From contig JACYXH010000479.1 of the NCBI GenBank assembly GCA_026745465.1, forward strand, positions 231,001 to 295,000: a stretch of 64,000 nucleotides of DNA, read 5' to 3'. A program made the position numbers and the translations under genes. The DNA comes from Lota lota. Its lineage: Eukaryota; Chordata; Actinopteri; Gadiformes; Lotidae. Shown piece by piece: positions 1 to 31,780 of this stretch. The stretch's first letter is position 1. Every line of letters begins with the position of its first letter. The notes beneath the pieces were generated by a model. That model was not told the DNA's origin. It did not search any database and saw only the letters and a list, made by a program, of their open reading frames with translations.

Positions 1-6864
<6,864 letters not shown>

Positions 6865-7205
6865 AAGAGAGACAGCCAACCAATCCCAGTGAGTGAGAAA
6901 GCACAGGTGTGGTGAGTGTGTGTGTGTGTGTGTGAGAGAGAGAGTATTGCACATGTGTGGACGTGTGATAATGTGTAATTATACCCTTACTGTAAGCCTA
7001 CCTGTATACAATACTGGGTTCAATCTTAATCTTCACAGCCTCACTTAGCCTTCTTTTAAGCTGTTTGTGAAACCAGTGTACCTCAATTAATAATGCAAAA
7101 ATAGTACATATAAATATTGGTCAAATGTGTCAATATTCTTCTGTCCTGTGGGAATATTTAATATTTTAACAATTGCCCAAATGTTGTTGCATGAATTTCT
7201 TCTGT

Positions 7206-7211
7206 AATAAA
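7206..7211 (+). terminator. Candidate AATAAA polyadenylation signal of tspear
   Basis: AATAAA lies about 340 bp after the tspear stop codon, in AT-rich sequence. Confidence 0.5.
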
Positions 7212-7347
7212 AAAATATATAAAAATAGTTATTTTGCTCTGTTCGCAAATGATTCTTCATGATACCAATGTGTATGTAATAATTTAGTTTCATAACCTTA
7301 ACACTTCTTGGTTGAAACCACTAACACAGAAAAGGGTCACTAGCCCA

Positions 7348-7370
7348 AAACTACAAGTACCAGAATTCCG
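7348..7370 (+). promoter_or_regulatory. ZNF143/Staf (SBS)-like promoter element
   Basis: The words AACTACAAGTACCAGAATTC resemble the vertebrate SBS consensus bound by ZNF143, which is common at housekeeping promoters. It lies about 520 bp before the usp40 start codon and just before a short ATG-led ORF, so it probably marks the usp40 promoter. Assigned by eye only. Confidence 0.4.
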
Positions 7371-7401
7371 CATTCCACATTCCACCTCCTGTTCAGGAAA
7401 C

Positions 7402-7509
7402 ATGGCCGCGTGGTGTCTGCCAGTGTTACATTTATTTACGTTTTGTGTATTATCTTTTAAAACACCTGGCAAGGTAGAAAAAGCTAAAGTTACAATCTGT
7501 GCCGCGTAA
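7402..7509 (+). other. Short ATG-led ORF with signal-peptide-like start, probable uORF
   Basis: An ATG in good context (AACATGGCC) opens 35 codons beginning MAAWCLPVLHLFTFCVLSF, which looks like a signal peptide, and ending in a TAA stop. A GT donor-like word (GGCAAGGTAGAA) follows codon 24. No second exon encoding a secreted protein could be found nearby. It is either a uORF of usp40 or a coincidental ORF. Confidence 0.3.
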
Positions 7510-7882
7510 AAAACACAAATGGCAGTATAAACATTAAGGTTGTCTGAAGCAAGAGGAAGGAACAGGATTTAATCGTAACCGTTGTGCCACTGGTCTCGTT
7601 GCTGTCAGATTGCACCCCGGTATCGTACTGCATTTCGTAGCCATCTCGTTCATCGATACTGTTCTCACATCACTTTCGGTAATAGTAGCTATGTTTAGCC
7701 CCGTAAAATCCTCGTATTTCAGAGTCAGCCCAGCCACTGTCAACAGAGAACTTGGCAAGACCAAGATGAGATAGCAAGAGGACAAACAAAAATACCGACA
7801 CGTAACGTTAACGTTAGATACACGGCTAAAGATATAAGTATACTTTTTTTGAACGAAAGCTAAAGATATCAAAGGAAAGGCA

Positions 7883-20048
<12,166 letters not shown>

Positions 20049-20840
20049 CCCCAACTACCGGATGGATGTCAAACAAATTACTTGTAATACTACTACTACT
20101 TCTACCTGTAATATCATGCATACTAGAAACGAGTCACTGGGACTTTGTACACATAGGATTATCTCAGTCAACCTCAATCTTGTGCCAAAAAAGATTGAAT
20201 CTGTTTCCTTTCCATACATACGTGTTTATCCCCCAAAAAACTGAAATGGTCATCAGATTAGGGCAATTAAGGATTCTTAACGGAATTGTATTTCTGCAAT
20301 CTGCTTTGCTGTGTGTGTTGATCTGCATTACGTCTAGGCAACATATGTTTCCGATAGAGAGGCCATATATAATTTTTTTTACTTACAACCTCAATTCTAC
20401 TGTCTGCCTGTTGAATAACCAACAGCTTTATGCCGTTTCCTTTTCCTTGAGTTCTACTGAAATCTAATTTTTCACTGTTCAATTTAGACCTTTTTTTTAT
20501 TGATGTGCCTAGGGGGACATTTTTTATTTTCTTTGATGCATTGGTCACTATATTTCAGTAAAATTATAATGAGTGGCATATTCGCACTAGTAACAACTTA
20601 TCTTGGTTACTCTTTTTTTTTTTTCGTTATTTTACTTCTCCTGGACTGTCCGAAATCATTACTACTACCGCACAAATGTGATTTTCTTGTCTATCTCATC
20701 TCTGGACTAAACTATTTGTGTTCTGTGGCTCTGTTGTACTATCTCACGCCGGTCATAGAGTTTGGCCTTACCATGGAGAGGCTGAGTCTCATCAGTCTTC
20801 CCTACCCCACTCTACCTCTCTCTCTTTATCTCTACCTCTG

Positions 20841-20841
20841 C

Positions 20842-20872
<31 letters not shown>

Positions 20873-20873
20873 T
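20841..20873. repeat. Poly-C homopolymer, about 33 bp
   Basis: An uninterrupted C run in the presumed usp40 3'UTR. The length as assembled is unlikely to be exact. Confidence 0.9.
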
Positions 20874-20957
20874 TGTTGGTCCATTTATATTACTGATCAG
20901 GTGTTTATTGTGGCCTCTGCAGCTATTTAATCATTGAGCCACTTTTAGTATTTGGGA

Positions 20958-20963
20958 AATAAA
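20958..20963 (+). terminator. Candidate AATAAA polyadenylation signal of usp40
   Basis: The first AATAAA after the usp40 stop, about 910 bp downstream. A second lies at 21387-21392. Confidence 0.4.
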
Positions 20964-21495
20964 TGTTTAAATGTGGATTAACCCTTACACTATGTAGGCA
21001 ATTGGCTGCTGATAACCCTGTTTTAACTATTAAGCGGTTGTATTTAGTTGCAGTTAATTTGGGTAACTATATTCAGTTCAAATCTGCGATCTGCAAAGTT
21101 CTTGACTGCGATCACTGACTGAAATCAAAACAGACAATCTAGACTTTAATGTCATTCAGTTGTCTTTAAACTAAGATATAATTTTGATGAACAAAAAGTA
21201 TGTTTAATAATAATAGTAATACATGTTTACTTTGGATGAATGCCTTTAACAGCCCTGTATCAGATTAATACTACCTTTATGCTCAATGCTGTTTTCTACC
21301 TACACTTAGAAAAATGGGACATTCAGGTCATTCAGTGCACAGTATTTTAAGTGTACATTGCATGCACCGTTACCCGAATTTCAGGGAATAAATGTAATCC
21401 ATTGATTTGTTATTTTAATTTACTTAGCCTATGACATCTGTCATGAACTGCAGTTGAAAAACAAGTTAGTAAATTATTTGGTAACTTTCTTGTCG

Positions 21496-21627
<132 letters not shown>

Positions 21628-22076
21628 TCTGTCCTCAATAGTGTTTCATTCAGGAATTATTCATTTGTAGTTTCTTTAGAGCGATCTGTGGAGGAAGTAA
21701 AGACCTGGCTATTAAATTATTTTATCGTTAGCTTTGCCTTGTATGCAAAATGATAAAAAAAAAAAAAAGACGACCATTGCAGTAAATTATCATTTGAAAC
21801 TACATAGACTCACTGTGAAATCTTAACGGTGATGTGAATTGGCGTATCCCTCATGCATGCACTAAATATCGAATGCAATAGCAATTTCTCACCGACCTTG
21901 CAACCAATCAATGGTCAACGTGTGACACTGGCCGTTGCAGCGACTGGCTGCGGCAAATCTCCACCCACTTTACAGGGTTATATTGGCTAGTGGACTTTGC
22001 GATGTGCAGTTCCTAGGGCGTCAATCAATAACAAACATTTCACCGTTATTTGTAGCGGACTTAACACATTGCCAAA

Positions 22077-23207
22077 ATGGTTGATGCATTCTGTGCCACA
22101 TGGAAATTGGTCGATAGTCAGAATTTTGATGAATACATGAAGGAACTTGGTAAGTTGCTTTTATTCTAATAATCAGGTCATTTTTGTACAAAGCAAAAAA
22201 CAATTGCAATATTTTACTTTGTTATACATATTGCAAACACGTGTCCTACATTGAAAATGGTTCATTTTTATAACAAAAAAACGTAATCGTGACTACCACA
22301 TGATAATAGCATAAATCTGGAATTAGTCTACAATGTTACAGAGTCACAGTCCAATAGTAGCGACTATATTTATATTGGCCCTTAAGCATACATAATTTTT
22401 TCTTGACTAGGTGTTGGTTTCGCCACAAGGCAAGTGGGCAATGTGACAAAGCCCACCATTGTAATAAGCCACGAGGATGATAAAGTCGTGGTCAAGACCC
22501 AAAGCACCTTCAAGAACACCGAGATCTCCGGCAAGTTGGGTGAAGAGTTTGACGAGACGACAGCTGACGACCGCAATGTTAAAGTAAGTCGAGTTAAGGG
22601 GTTGTTTATTAGTAAATTATTAGCCTTCTTGATTGATATTGATTTATTTGTCTTCAAATCAAAAGTCAAATGTACATCAATTAAATAAATGAATATAAAA
22701 AAAACATTAGAAACCTTTAACACATTTGTTGATAAAAAAAGGTTTCAGTCATCGAATGAGTAGAAACTGTCATTGTTTGTAAAAAAAAAAAATGCGTGGC
22801 TCTGCTTTCAGTCTACCTTTACCATGGAAGGGGACAAACTCGTCCAAGTGCAGAAGTGGGATGGGAAGGAAACCAGGTTCGTCAGAGAACTCAAGGACGG
22901 GAAGATGGTGATGGTGAGTCATTAATGAATTGCTGATGTGGCCACAGTCCTGTGTCCCGTTACAAAAGCGGACCTCTGCTGGGACGCTTGGTCATTGAGG
23001 ACATTAGGCCATTGCATCAAGCCAATGCATCAATAAAACCAAAGAGCAACCATAAAGGGATATTTGTGATTTATTTATGTGGAAATAGCAAATAACGTAT
23101 TTTATCATTGAACAAGTTCTCAACATTCACATTTAACAACATTACTTTTCTCTCAGACCCTGACTTTTGGGGGAATCCAGGCCATCCGCACATATGAGAA
23201 GGCATAA
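22077..23207 (+). CDS. fabp7: FABP7: brain-type fatty-acid-binding protein, 4 exons
   Basis: A cytosolic beta-barrel carrier of long-chain (mainly polyunsaturated) fatty acids, in vertebrates expressed in radial glia and retina. Exons: 22077-22149 (73 bp), 22411-22583 (173), 22812-22913 (102) and 23157-23207 (51). This is the conserved four-exon FABP plan and gives 132 aa, exactly the family length. The start [20 protein letters not shown] and the stretch [15 protein letters not shown] are typical of FABP7. The ligand carboxylate pair appears as R-x-Y in AIRTYEKA at the C-terminus. FABP3 is the closest alternative, but the N-terminus and the DAFCATW motif favour FABP7. Teleosts often carry fabp7a and fabp7b; which copy this is cannot be decided here. 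Confidence 0.93.
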
Positions 23208-23401
23208 GATAGACTACCTCACAACCAGGGATGTCCGAGCATGGGAAACCATCTGAATTTGTTTTGAACTGTATGCAAAAATGTGCACCTGATTTTGTTT
23301 TTTTAACATGAAACAAATGTATTGGAAACCCATCTTTTTGCTAGCAAGCCATTAACATGTAATACTGTAATGTTTGTAAAGCTCTTTCAACCATGTTTAT
23401 C

Positions 23402-23407
23402 AATAAA
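23402..23407 (+). terminator. AATAAA polyadenylation signal of fabp7
   Basis: AATAAA about 195 bp after the stop codon, a plausible 3'UTR length for a FABP gene. Confidence 0.7.
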
Positions 23408-23487
23408 TTACTTGTATTACTAAACATATTTTATTATTTTCAATGTTTGTTCAAAAGCTTCTTCTTTGAAAGAGCGGTCCCTTTCCC

Positions 23488-23489
<2 letters not shown>

Positions 23490-23518
<29 letters not shown>

Positions 23519-23519
23519 A
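23490..23519. repeat. Poly-C run (about 29 bp)
   Basis: A C homopolymer followed by ACCACACCCCCC variants. It pairs in composition with the G run at 23767. Confidence 0.95.
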
Positions 23520-23764
23520 CCACACCCCCCACCACCCCCTTCCCCCTCTGCCTCTCTTTTCATAAGAGTTTCTATGCCTTTCCACATTTGTATCCAACTT
23601 AAAGAAAGAACAAAGGGGCTCTCTGTGATTGGTTGGTCCCAGGTGACAGCTGGGCTGATGGGCCGGGGCCCAGCCAGTCTTGGAGCAGCAAGTGTATTGA
23701 ACCCAGTAGCGGGGACGTGGCCTGGAGTAACCTTCTGGAGAGTAATGGGTGGTGGTGTGCACAA

Positions 23765-23766
<2 letters not shown>

Positions 23767-23797
<31 letters not shown>
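23767..23797. repeat. Poly-G run (about 31 bp)
   Basis: A G homopolymer about 250 bp after the C run on the same strand, so the two are inverted complements. Confidence 0.95.
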
Positions 23798-23799
<2 letters not shown>

Positions 23800-25754
23800 G
23801 ATGATGTCAGCCTCCTTGGGATAATCTGATTAGAATTGTGATGTCATTACTTCGAAGCAACGCTCAATAGTTTGGACCAACCGTGTGCAAATTTGACTGC
23901 TAGCATGACACAGCAGATGCCAGGAGGCTAAGCAGTAACGCAAGTTATGAAGATATATAGGCCACACAATGTGCACAATTAGCTTTGAGCAGGAGTGCGG
24001 TGTGAGTGGTTTACCAGTAACCATATGCTGACGGTTCTCCAAATAATCGGTCTATAGGCCCACTTATTGCTGAGTCCCAATACAAAGTGGAGCTCTGCTG
24101 CGACATTGGACTATTGAGATGCATAGAGCCAATGCATCAATAAAATCAAACGACGTATTGATTTAGTTATGTCAAAATCAACAAATTCTTCACATTAACA
24201 TTAGACAACATTGGACCAACCATGTGTATATGGTGTGGCTGGCGTAGATATTTCTGCTACTCATTCAAGCTACAATTGATTCTTTCTTTAGTTCTGTGCA
24301 TATTTTACATTTATTTATTTATTTAAATTTATTTTACTGTCCTGTACTTATTTTGCGATTTATAAATAACATCTTATCTTATTCATATTTCACATCCTGT
24401 TTCATGAAGAGCATTCAACCTAAACAGTTGTTGCGGTAACATTTTTATTTAGTCTCTCTTCATGCAGAGGGTATTTTTTACCACCGTTAAGACTTTTAGT
24501 TCCCTTCATTCTTCCTAGTATCTACTTGTTATAGGGCCAAAGTCGCAGTGCTCCATTGCAGCTATGCATGGTGTGTTTAGCCTACTGAACACCGAGACAA
24601 CAAGTGGTCCGTTATTCTCATTTCATTCTCCCAAGTTCCTGGCCGCTATTGAATAAAGACACAGCAGCAGGGGCGACGGCGGCACCAGCACAATACAACT
24701 ATGGTAACTGGAGTGGAAGTTATTTGGCCATTGGCCCCACTGAATTAATGACATATCCCAGTCTCCCCTGTACCCTCCACTGCACTGCCAAATTATTTGC
24801 ATTAGTAATTCACATGCCAATGGGGGGCGTGAGAGAAACTTTTTGTAGAATATACATATAATAATATTTTAACTCAATATTTTACATTTTAACCACATGA
24901 CACCAATGTATTTATTAAGGTTAAGACATTTGAACAGACGTTTAAATGTCTGGTTGAGCAATTCCGTCAGAGGTCAGGTCAATTCCCAGATGGACGAGAT
25001 TATCCTTTGGCCACCCAGTCTGGAAACTGTCAGTGTTAGCAGCTGACCTCGAGTAACCGCTATCTCTGGCCTAATGAGGGAACCCAAAAGACTGGCCCTT
25101 TATCAGTTAAATTAGGTCTGTGGCATATTCTCACTCTCCCTCTGTCTCTCTCTTCTCTCTCTCTCAATCTCTTTTTTTCACTCACTGTCTGGCAATGTGC
25201 CACAATCCCAAATATACACAGTCGTTATTGAAGTGCATCGAATCATGATAATGTGTTATAATGTAATTCAGCTATTAAAAATGTATACAATTAAACATAT
25301 TTAAACAGGTCACAGTCCTCTTAACCATTAAGACTACAATGCATATGTAGAATATCTAAACATAATTACTGTAAGAAAAGGGGTCGGTAAACTATGAATT
25401 CTGTGATCAAGGTAAGGGGGACCACAACATATAAGGAAAAAAAATGATATTCTGATCATTATTTAAAAAAAAAATGTAGAATGCAGTACAAACAACTAGT
25501 AGTGTTGTGTAGTGTTTTACAAAATGTAAAATTACAAACTGCATCAAGAGTGAGATTCTGAACATTCGGCAATGTATGTGTATGGGGAGCATGACTATCA
25601 AACAAATTGTTTAAGCTTGAAGACTATAGATCACATTGCTTCGACATTTAAATGTGAGTGACAGTAGAAGAAGCTGAACATTTTGATGTAACATGTCTTT
25701 ATAGTATAAACACTGTAGGAGCAGCAGCAGTTTACAGATTGTGAGCCGTGGGTG

Positions 25755-26155
25755 GCCTCTGCTCACTGTTTGTCCTCTCTCTGTTCCTCCTCTCTCTGTC
25801 TCTCCTGTCTGTTCCTCCTCTCTCTGTCTCTCCTCTCTCTGTCTCTCCTCTCTCCGTTTGACCTCTCTGTTCCTCCTTTCTCTGTCTCTCCTCTCTCTGT
25901 TCATCCTCTGTCTCTCCTCTCTCTGTTCCTCCTCTCTGTCTCTCCTGTCTCTGTTTCTCCTCTCTCTCTCTTCTCTCCGTTTGACCTCTCTGTTCCTCCT
26001 TTCTCTGTCTCTCCTCTCTCTGTTCCTCCTCTCTGTCTCTCCTCTCTCTGTTCCTCCTCTCTCTGTCTCTCCTGTCTCTGTTCTTCCTCTCTCTCCTCCT
26101 CTGTCTCTCTTCTCTCCGTTTGACCTCTCTGTTCCTCCTCTCCCTGTGTTGTCTG
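25755..26155. repeat. CT-rich minisatellite with higher-order structure
   Basis: Built from units such as CTCTCTGTTCCTCC and CTCTCTGTCTCTCCT. A marker word, CTCTCCGTTTGACCTCTCTG, recurs at about 25850, 25974 and 26113, giving a higher-order period of roughly 120-140 bp. Long open frames cross it in several frames on both strands, Arg/Glu-rich on the - strand. The low complexity explains these, so they are not called as genes. Confidence 0.9.
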
Positions 26156-26159
26156 CAAA

Positions 26160-28970
26160 TCAAAGTTTAAAATGACAAAAAGAGGTCCTCAGCACACCGT
26201 ATCTTGTCAAGTATGGCATTTTCAAGTTTGTAACAAATCTGAGTGATTCTAACTTTTCTTGTTTGCGCTCACTATGAGGTCGAGATCTTTTGCTGGCATC
26301 GGCAGGAAGAGGCTTGCTTTTTTGACGTTTTAGATATCACCGTATATCCATTTGATAGGAATCCAGACACGCTAGTTAACCTACAGTTAACTAGCGTTAA
26401 CTAACTACAGTAACCTACCGCTCTCTACCCTGAGGTAGCAGTTGATGTATGGTCGCTATGCAGGACAGCCACGGTTTTCGGGTTCTCAATAAATGAGTCA
26501 TGAGCAAAGTCTGTGGCAGTCCGGTTAATAGTTAATAGTTAAAATTTTAACTATATTGAGTTTAACATATTCAGTTGCATAAAATAACACCGCTCAGATG
26601 ACCACACCACACAAAGACAATGTTTCAAACAAAACGCAAGCTGCGTAGTTTCAGTGGTGATGGCGTCCATATCAATCACCATGGCAACGATTGAAAAACG
26701 TTGCGTTGACCAACAAACTGAACATATACATTAACTGAACGAAGATCATGAAAATAATCTAGAAATTGTATCAAAATGCATTTGCAAATTTGCAAATGCA
26801 AAACTCAAAATATTGCATTTTCCACTGAGAATAAAACAAATGCCATCCAATGTTGTTTTGGCAGAGAAACTTGACATGCGTGACTCTTTGCTGGTTTCTT
26901 CGACCACTACTCGGCTGTAGTCGGGGTTACCCCCACACTACAGGGTATCGGATCGTAAATATTGAACATGTGCAATTTCGAATCAGTGAGGCCCTGATCG
27001 GTAAAAAACACGTAACAGAGCATACAAAATCGGGCTTATTATCCTGTAGTGTGTACCCAGCATGACATTTTACCCTCGCTACACATTTTTGGTGTCTTAA
27101 AATATCTTTGTAAAGTAAGAGTATTAATTAAATTCGGTTTTAAAGGTTTAAAAATATTTTTTTAAAGGTTTAAAGGTTAAAAAAAAATACTAACTCATAT
27201 TTGACCCCCAACTTAAAGTGGAAATCCCAAGATGTCTATTTCATTCTCTTTGGCGACACCTTTGGCAATAAGCAGTAAATGCAACCAGCACCCAGCACAT
27301 TCTCGACCAGCTTCGTTTCAGTCAAGTTGCCGTTAGAGTTCTAGGTGCACGCAGGCGGAGGTACTCTCTGAGGTTTCGTGGCTGGAGCCCCTGGACGAAG
27401 GCTTGGAGAGTGAGTGGCTTTTGTGTTGCTGCGTCAAAGTGTGCATAGGCCAACATCTGCAGGATAGGCCCGCATGCTCTCTCCCGGCTTCCTCTGGTGG
27501 TTTATCCTTGCCTTGTCAGGGTCAATGCTGTGGCTGGATTGGGACTGCAGTTTTCTCTCAGCTGTTGTTTCTTCTGCTGTCCACGCATTGAGTTGGGCAT
27601 CAAACTGAACCCGAAATTCTTCAATTTCTCTGAGTAACTGCCATCTTCCCAATCCCACCTCTGACACAATGTGTTTTCTGCATCATTCTCTCCATCTGAA
27701 GGTACATCGACCTGTGACCTGGAACGACGTTGACTTCGCTGAAAAGTTCAGAGTGACAGGTTTCAGAGGCAACAATCCTTTTTTATTCTGCTGCACTTTT
27801 TACCTACACAGTTACTGTATTTTAGGACACACAACCTTGTATACTGTTGGAATGGATGATGGAAACAACTACGTTGCATTTTGTACAATTATCTACATGA
27901 TTATCGACCCCTTATTGTTTAAATGAAATGACCCAAATTAAATAATCCATTCAATACATCAAAATAAAAGTACAAATGTAACATGGCAAAAACGTATTAT
28001 TTTTTATGTCAGGATAACCCTAGTAACTGACAGACAACAGAGTTAAACAAATATTTTCATATTTTCACATTTTTTCATATGACTATAATCATGTGTTTGC
28101 TGGTGTGCTGGTTTGATCAATCCTTTGAAAAGGCAGATCCATATGGGTTCAGATACTAAAAAGAGGCCTCTTTGATAGCAGTGCAGGCATCACCTTAGAT
28201 CTTTGTATTTGTATGTAAGTGCTTTGTATTTTATGTATGGGATAGTTCCATTCCATGGCTACTTAGTAAAGATATCAATAATTTGATACAAAATATGAAA
28301 AACTAAATGATTGTATTGATTTAAAATTGTTTTGTTGCCTCCACCAATAAACGTCGGTTTGTTTCGATGGTTGAAAATGGCATCCTTAGCAAAGGTTTCT
28401 TATTCATAGCAGCCGTCTGTTACTCAGAATTAACAGACCGCTGAATGCCGTGATTGACCAATCAGAATAGAGAATTCATCAATGCCATGTAATGTTGGAT
28501 AGTAAAAATCTCATCATATAATCATATATCACCACTGCTTATTACACATGCTTTTGTCATTAGGTCACAGCACTCATACCCCGCCCCCTGCTGGTTTCAG
28601 GTCCAGAACGGACGTTCAAACACAACCAAGCTGGGGAGCTCCCATCATGTGGGATGGCATATTCCAGACTGAGCTGTACTGACAAGAAGCACAAGAGAAA
28701 GAGATCGTCTGTGGCACTCACTGTGTTCGCCGTGGGCAGGTTGGTTGGTTTCCTGAAACTAGCTTTGAGTCCTGGTTCACATTTATAAGTGCTGTAGGTA
28801 ATTTAAGAGCGATTACCGTACTGACCCGAATATAAGACTGGGCATTTCGGGATTTTTTTTTTTTTTTACATTCTAGCATGTAAACCCATTCTAGCATTAT
28901 ATAACCCCTTTAAAATCAATGACTCAACACTTGACTCAAAAAAATGTGTGAATGGTTTTGATACACTCAC
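26160..28970. other. Intergenic DNA, no gene seen
   Basis: AT-rich sequence. Segments at 27250-27720 and 28560-28745 have higher GC content and short open frames without recognisable homology or splice structure. They may be old transposon remnants. Confidence 0.4.
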
Positions 28971-28974
28971 AAAA

Positions 28975-29840
28975 ATATTTGTCTAGGATACTGGGAAAAC
29001 AATGAACATTTGTTATCCTTGGAAAAACTCAAAAAGATATCTTTCAGATTTCTTTCACCCAGGACAAATCAGGCTACAAATTGTAAGAAGTGTAGCCTGC
29101 AAATGTAACCCTATAGTTCATTAGGCAGTTGAGTGAGCAAAACATATCAGATTCCGTAACATTTCATGATACTGAAAGAGAAGCAGAAAGTTGGTTCCTC
29201 TCATCTTCTTTGTGAATTATTCACGAGAACAGAGTAAGCATTATGTCCACACGCTGAGATGTCCTCTTCCAGACAACATATGGACTTAAAGAGCCATTAT
29301 GTAAACAACAGCTGTTACAGGCTTAACAACTGGAACAATAACATTTAAATTGCTTAATAGAACATATAGTGTATCCACACCAGTGGATTAGTCCGTTAAC
29401 TAAAATATATTTCATTGAGGCATACAGGTTTCCGGTCAGGTTGTTGATCAAGCATAGATTTCTATCTGAATTTACAGCATTTGGGTCTATGAATGAATAG
29501 CTGTAAGGCACAGAAAACATTAATGTAATTTACGTTTCAAATGGCTCCCATTACATTACCGTTATCAAACGAATACAGTCGTTCAAGTTATATTTGTGTG
29601 TCCGGCTATAAACATCTTATTTTATATTATGTATATAATGTATTATTTTACATTACATGTAATTTGTGTGTCCGGCAAATAAAAACATATTGTTTTACAT
29701 TATGTATATAATATATTATTTTACATTACATACCAATTTTTCACTGCTTCTGTCAAATATGTTTCGTAGTATCAGTTTGAACACGGAATTGTCCACCGCT
29801 CAGATCTTCATCTGCCACGTGAGCTCTCCAATGTCGCCAT
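28975..29840. repeat. Copy A of a duplicated non-coding block
   Basis: Shares in order with copy B (30440-31780): GGATACTGGGA...CATTTGTTATCCTTGG, AAACATATCAGATTC, CTTAATAGAACATATAGTG, ATGAATAGCTGTAAG, and GTCAAATATGTTTC near the end. Copy A also has a local direct repeat of about 80 bp at 29600-29735 (TTGTGTGTCCGGC...). Confidence 0.7.
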
Positions 29841-30439
29841 CTATCGTCGCCACAACTACATTGCTTCACTATATTTTCACAGCATATTCAGTTGTTTCAC
29901 ATTCAATTATACACAAACAAAAGGTACTTGCATTTATATTTATTTGTGTCATAGCCTTATTTATACATGGTAGAGTTAAGAGTTACATGGTAGAGTTATA
30001 TGGTCAGTTATATTTGACCAGGTGCATCAAGTACAGATGATGACAGTGACTTTATCACTCAAATCTCAAGGATCAGGTTGCAATACATACTGTATACGTT
30101 TCCATTAATTTCACTATTTACAAAGTGAGTTCTAAAGAGACAATAAAATTTCTGTCGTCTCAGAACATGTCAGGGACCCATTTGTTAGTTAATTGGAAAT
30201 GATATAAGTCACTAGGTGTGACATCACAAAAAACATAAACCACACCATGCACGGTTCATGGACTGCTTTAACAAGTCTGAATCTCCAGAATTTCTGACTT
30301 GCACCTTTACACCTTTAAGATCTAGCCAACTGAATTCCGTCTTAATCATGTAGCCATATAATAAATTACACCAGTCACTCAACACTCATAAAAATGCACT
30401 GCCATCATATGAATCGTTTTGAGATCAACACTCAGAAAA

Positions 30440-31780
30440 ATCATTCCAAGGATACTGGGAGATAAATGACCATTTGTTATCCTTGGAAAAACTCAAAAGA
30501 CAAACTAGGCCACAACTGGTTAGAAATGTACAAATGTAACCCTAGCTCCTAATGAGGCTGAGTGAGTAAAACATATCAGATTCAATAACATTTCACGTTA
30601 CTGAAAGAGAAGGACTAAGTTGATTCCTCTCATCGTCTTTGTGAATAATTCAAGAGAACATACTAAACGTTATAGTGCACCATTTCCACGGACTGAGATC
30701 TTGGTCTTCTCTTCCAGAAAACATGACTTAAAGAGCCATTATAGAAACAACATTTGTAACCGACTTAATGACAGGTACAAAAAATGTAAGTTGCTTAATA
30801 GAACATATAGTGCATCCACACCAGTGGATAATTCAGTTACATAGCTAAAATATCATTTTAATGAGGCAAACAGGTTTTCGGTCAGGTTGTTAATCAAGCA
30901 ACAATTTCTTTCTGAGATTTAAAAAAAAGACAAGCTTTTAAATCACCTAAAACCGACCTGATATTGATATAAGATATTCGTTTATATCTTGCTGCCATGT
31001 CTTCAGTAAATGTACACGTGCATTTCTACAGTGCAGATAATATTATTTAAATACTATCTATAACTATGTTCAATTATATATAATATACTATTTAATTTGG
31101 TTTAGCAGAGCTTTCTTTAGGTTATGTACCTCTTAGCAATATAATAAAATAACACTGTAGGCTTTACTGTTCAATAGCAGCTTACATTCCAGAAAGTTCT
31201 ATCATCATTTTTGAACAAACCCATCATCAATTTATCTTAAAATGTGCTGGATTTTTATAAATGTGACAAATGGCAAGTCACTGACATTTGGTCTTGCAAT
31301 GAATAGCTGTAAGCCACAGCAAAAATTCATTTTGACACCCATTTCAAATGTGTCCCATTGTGTATTACCAGGTAACACGGTTGCTAAATACATTATTGCA
31401 AACCAGTGCAGATAAAAATACTAACTCAGTTACATAGACTTGTGTGAATAGCATTAAATCGCAAAACTTCAATTATATAAATTGACCCTCTAAGATGAAT
31501 ATTTAGAACATTAAATCATACCTTCATGGTAGCGAAGAACATCTATAAATTAATTCTAAGAGAAACAACATTAACCAACATTAGGTCTACAATGCTAACT
31601 GTTATCAAACTAATGACTGATACACAGTCATTCAGGTATTCGTGGGTCTGTGGAATACAAACATCGCTATGTTATATATTAGCTTTCACTGCTTTTGTCA
31701 AATATGTTTCATAGGATCAATTTGTACACAGAACTGTCCGCACCTCAGTTCTGAATCTGCCAAGTGAGCTCTCGTAGAGA
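30440..31780. repeat. Copy B of the duplicated non-coding block
   Basis: Collinear with copy A but longer. The offset grows from about 1.44 kb at the 5' side to about 1.94 kb at the 3' side, because extra AT-rich segments (for example around 30920-31280) are present. It lies within the region downstream of the trdn stop codon on the - strand, so both copies may be part of its 3'UTR. Confidence 0.7.

Larger units (their letters stand above)
6865..7882. other. tspear 3'UTR and usp40 upstream region
   Basis: After the tspear stop comes a short GT/GA repeat (about 6916-6943) and AT-rich sequence with a polyadenylation signal near 7206. From about 7345 the sequence changes to promoter-like DNA for usp40, with an SBS-like motif and a short upstream ORF. 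I see no other gene. Confidence 0.55.
23208..25740. other. Intergenic DNA downstream of fabp7
   Basis: fabp7 3'UTR with AATAAA at 23402-23407, then the C-run/G-run pair at 23490-23797, then AT-rich single-copy DNA. I see no gene. Confidence 0.55.

Noticed and set aside
28560-28800. Open frame reading ERTFKHNQAGELPSC...KKHKRKRSS
   Set aside because: About 60 codons without a convincing start, splice donor or family match; probably chance or an old transposon relic.
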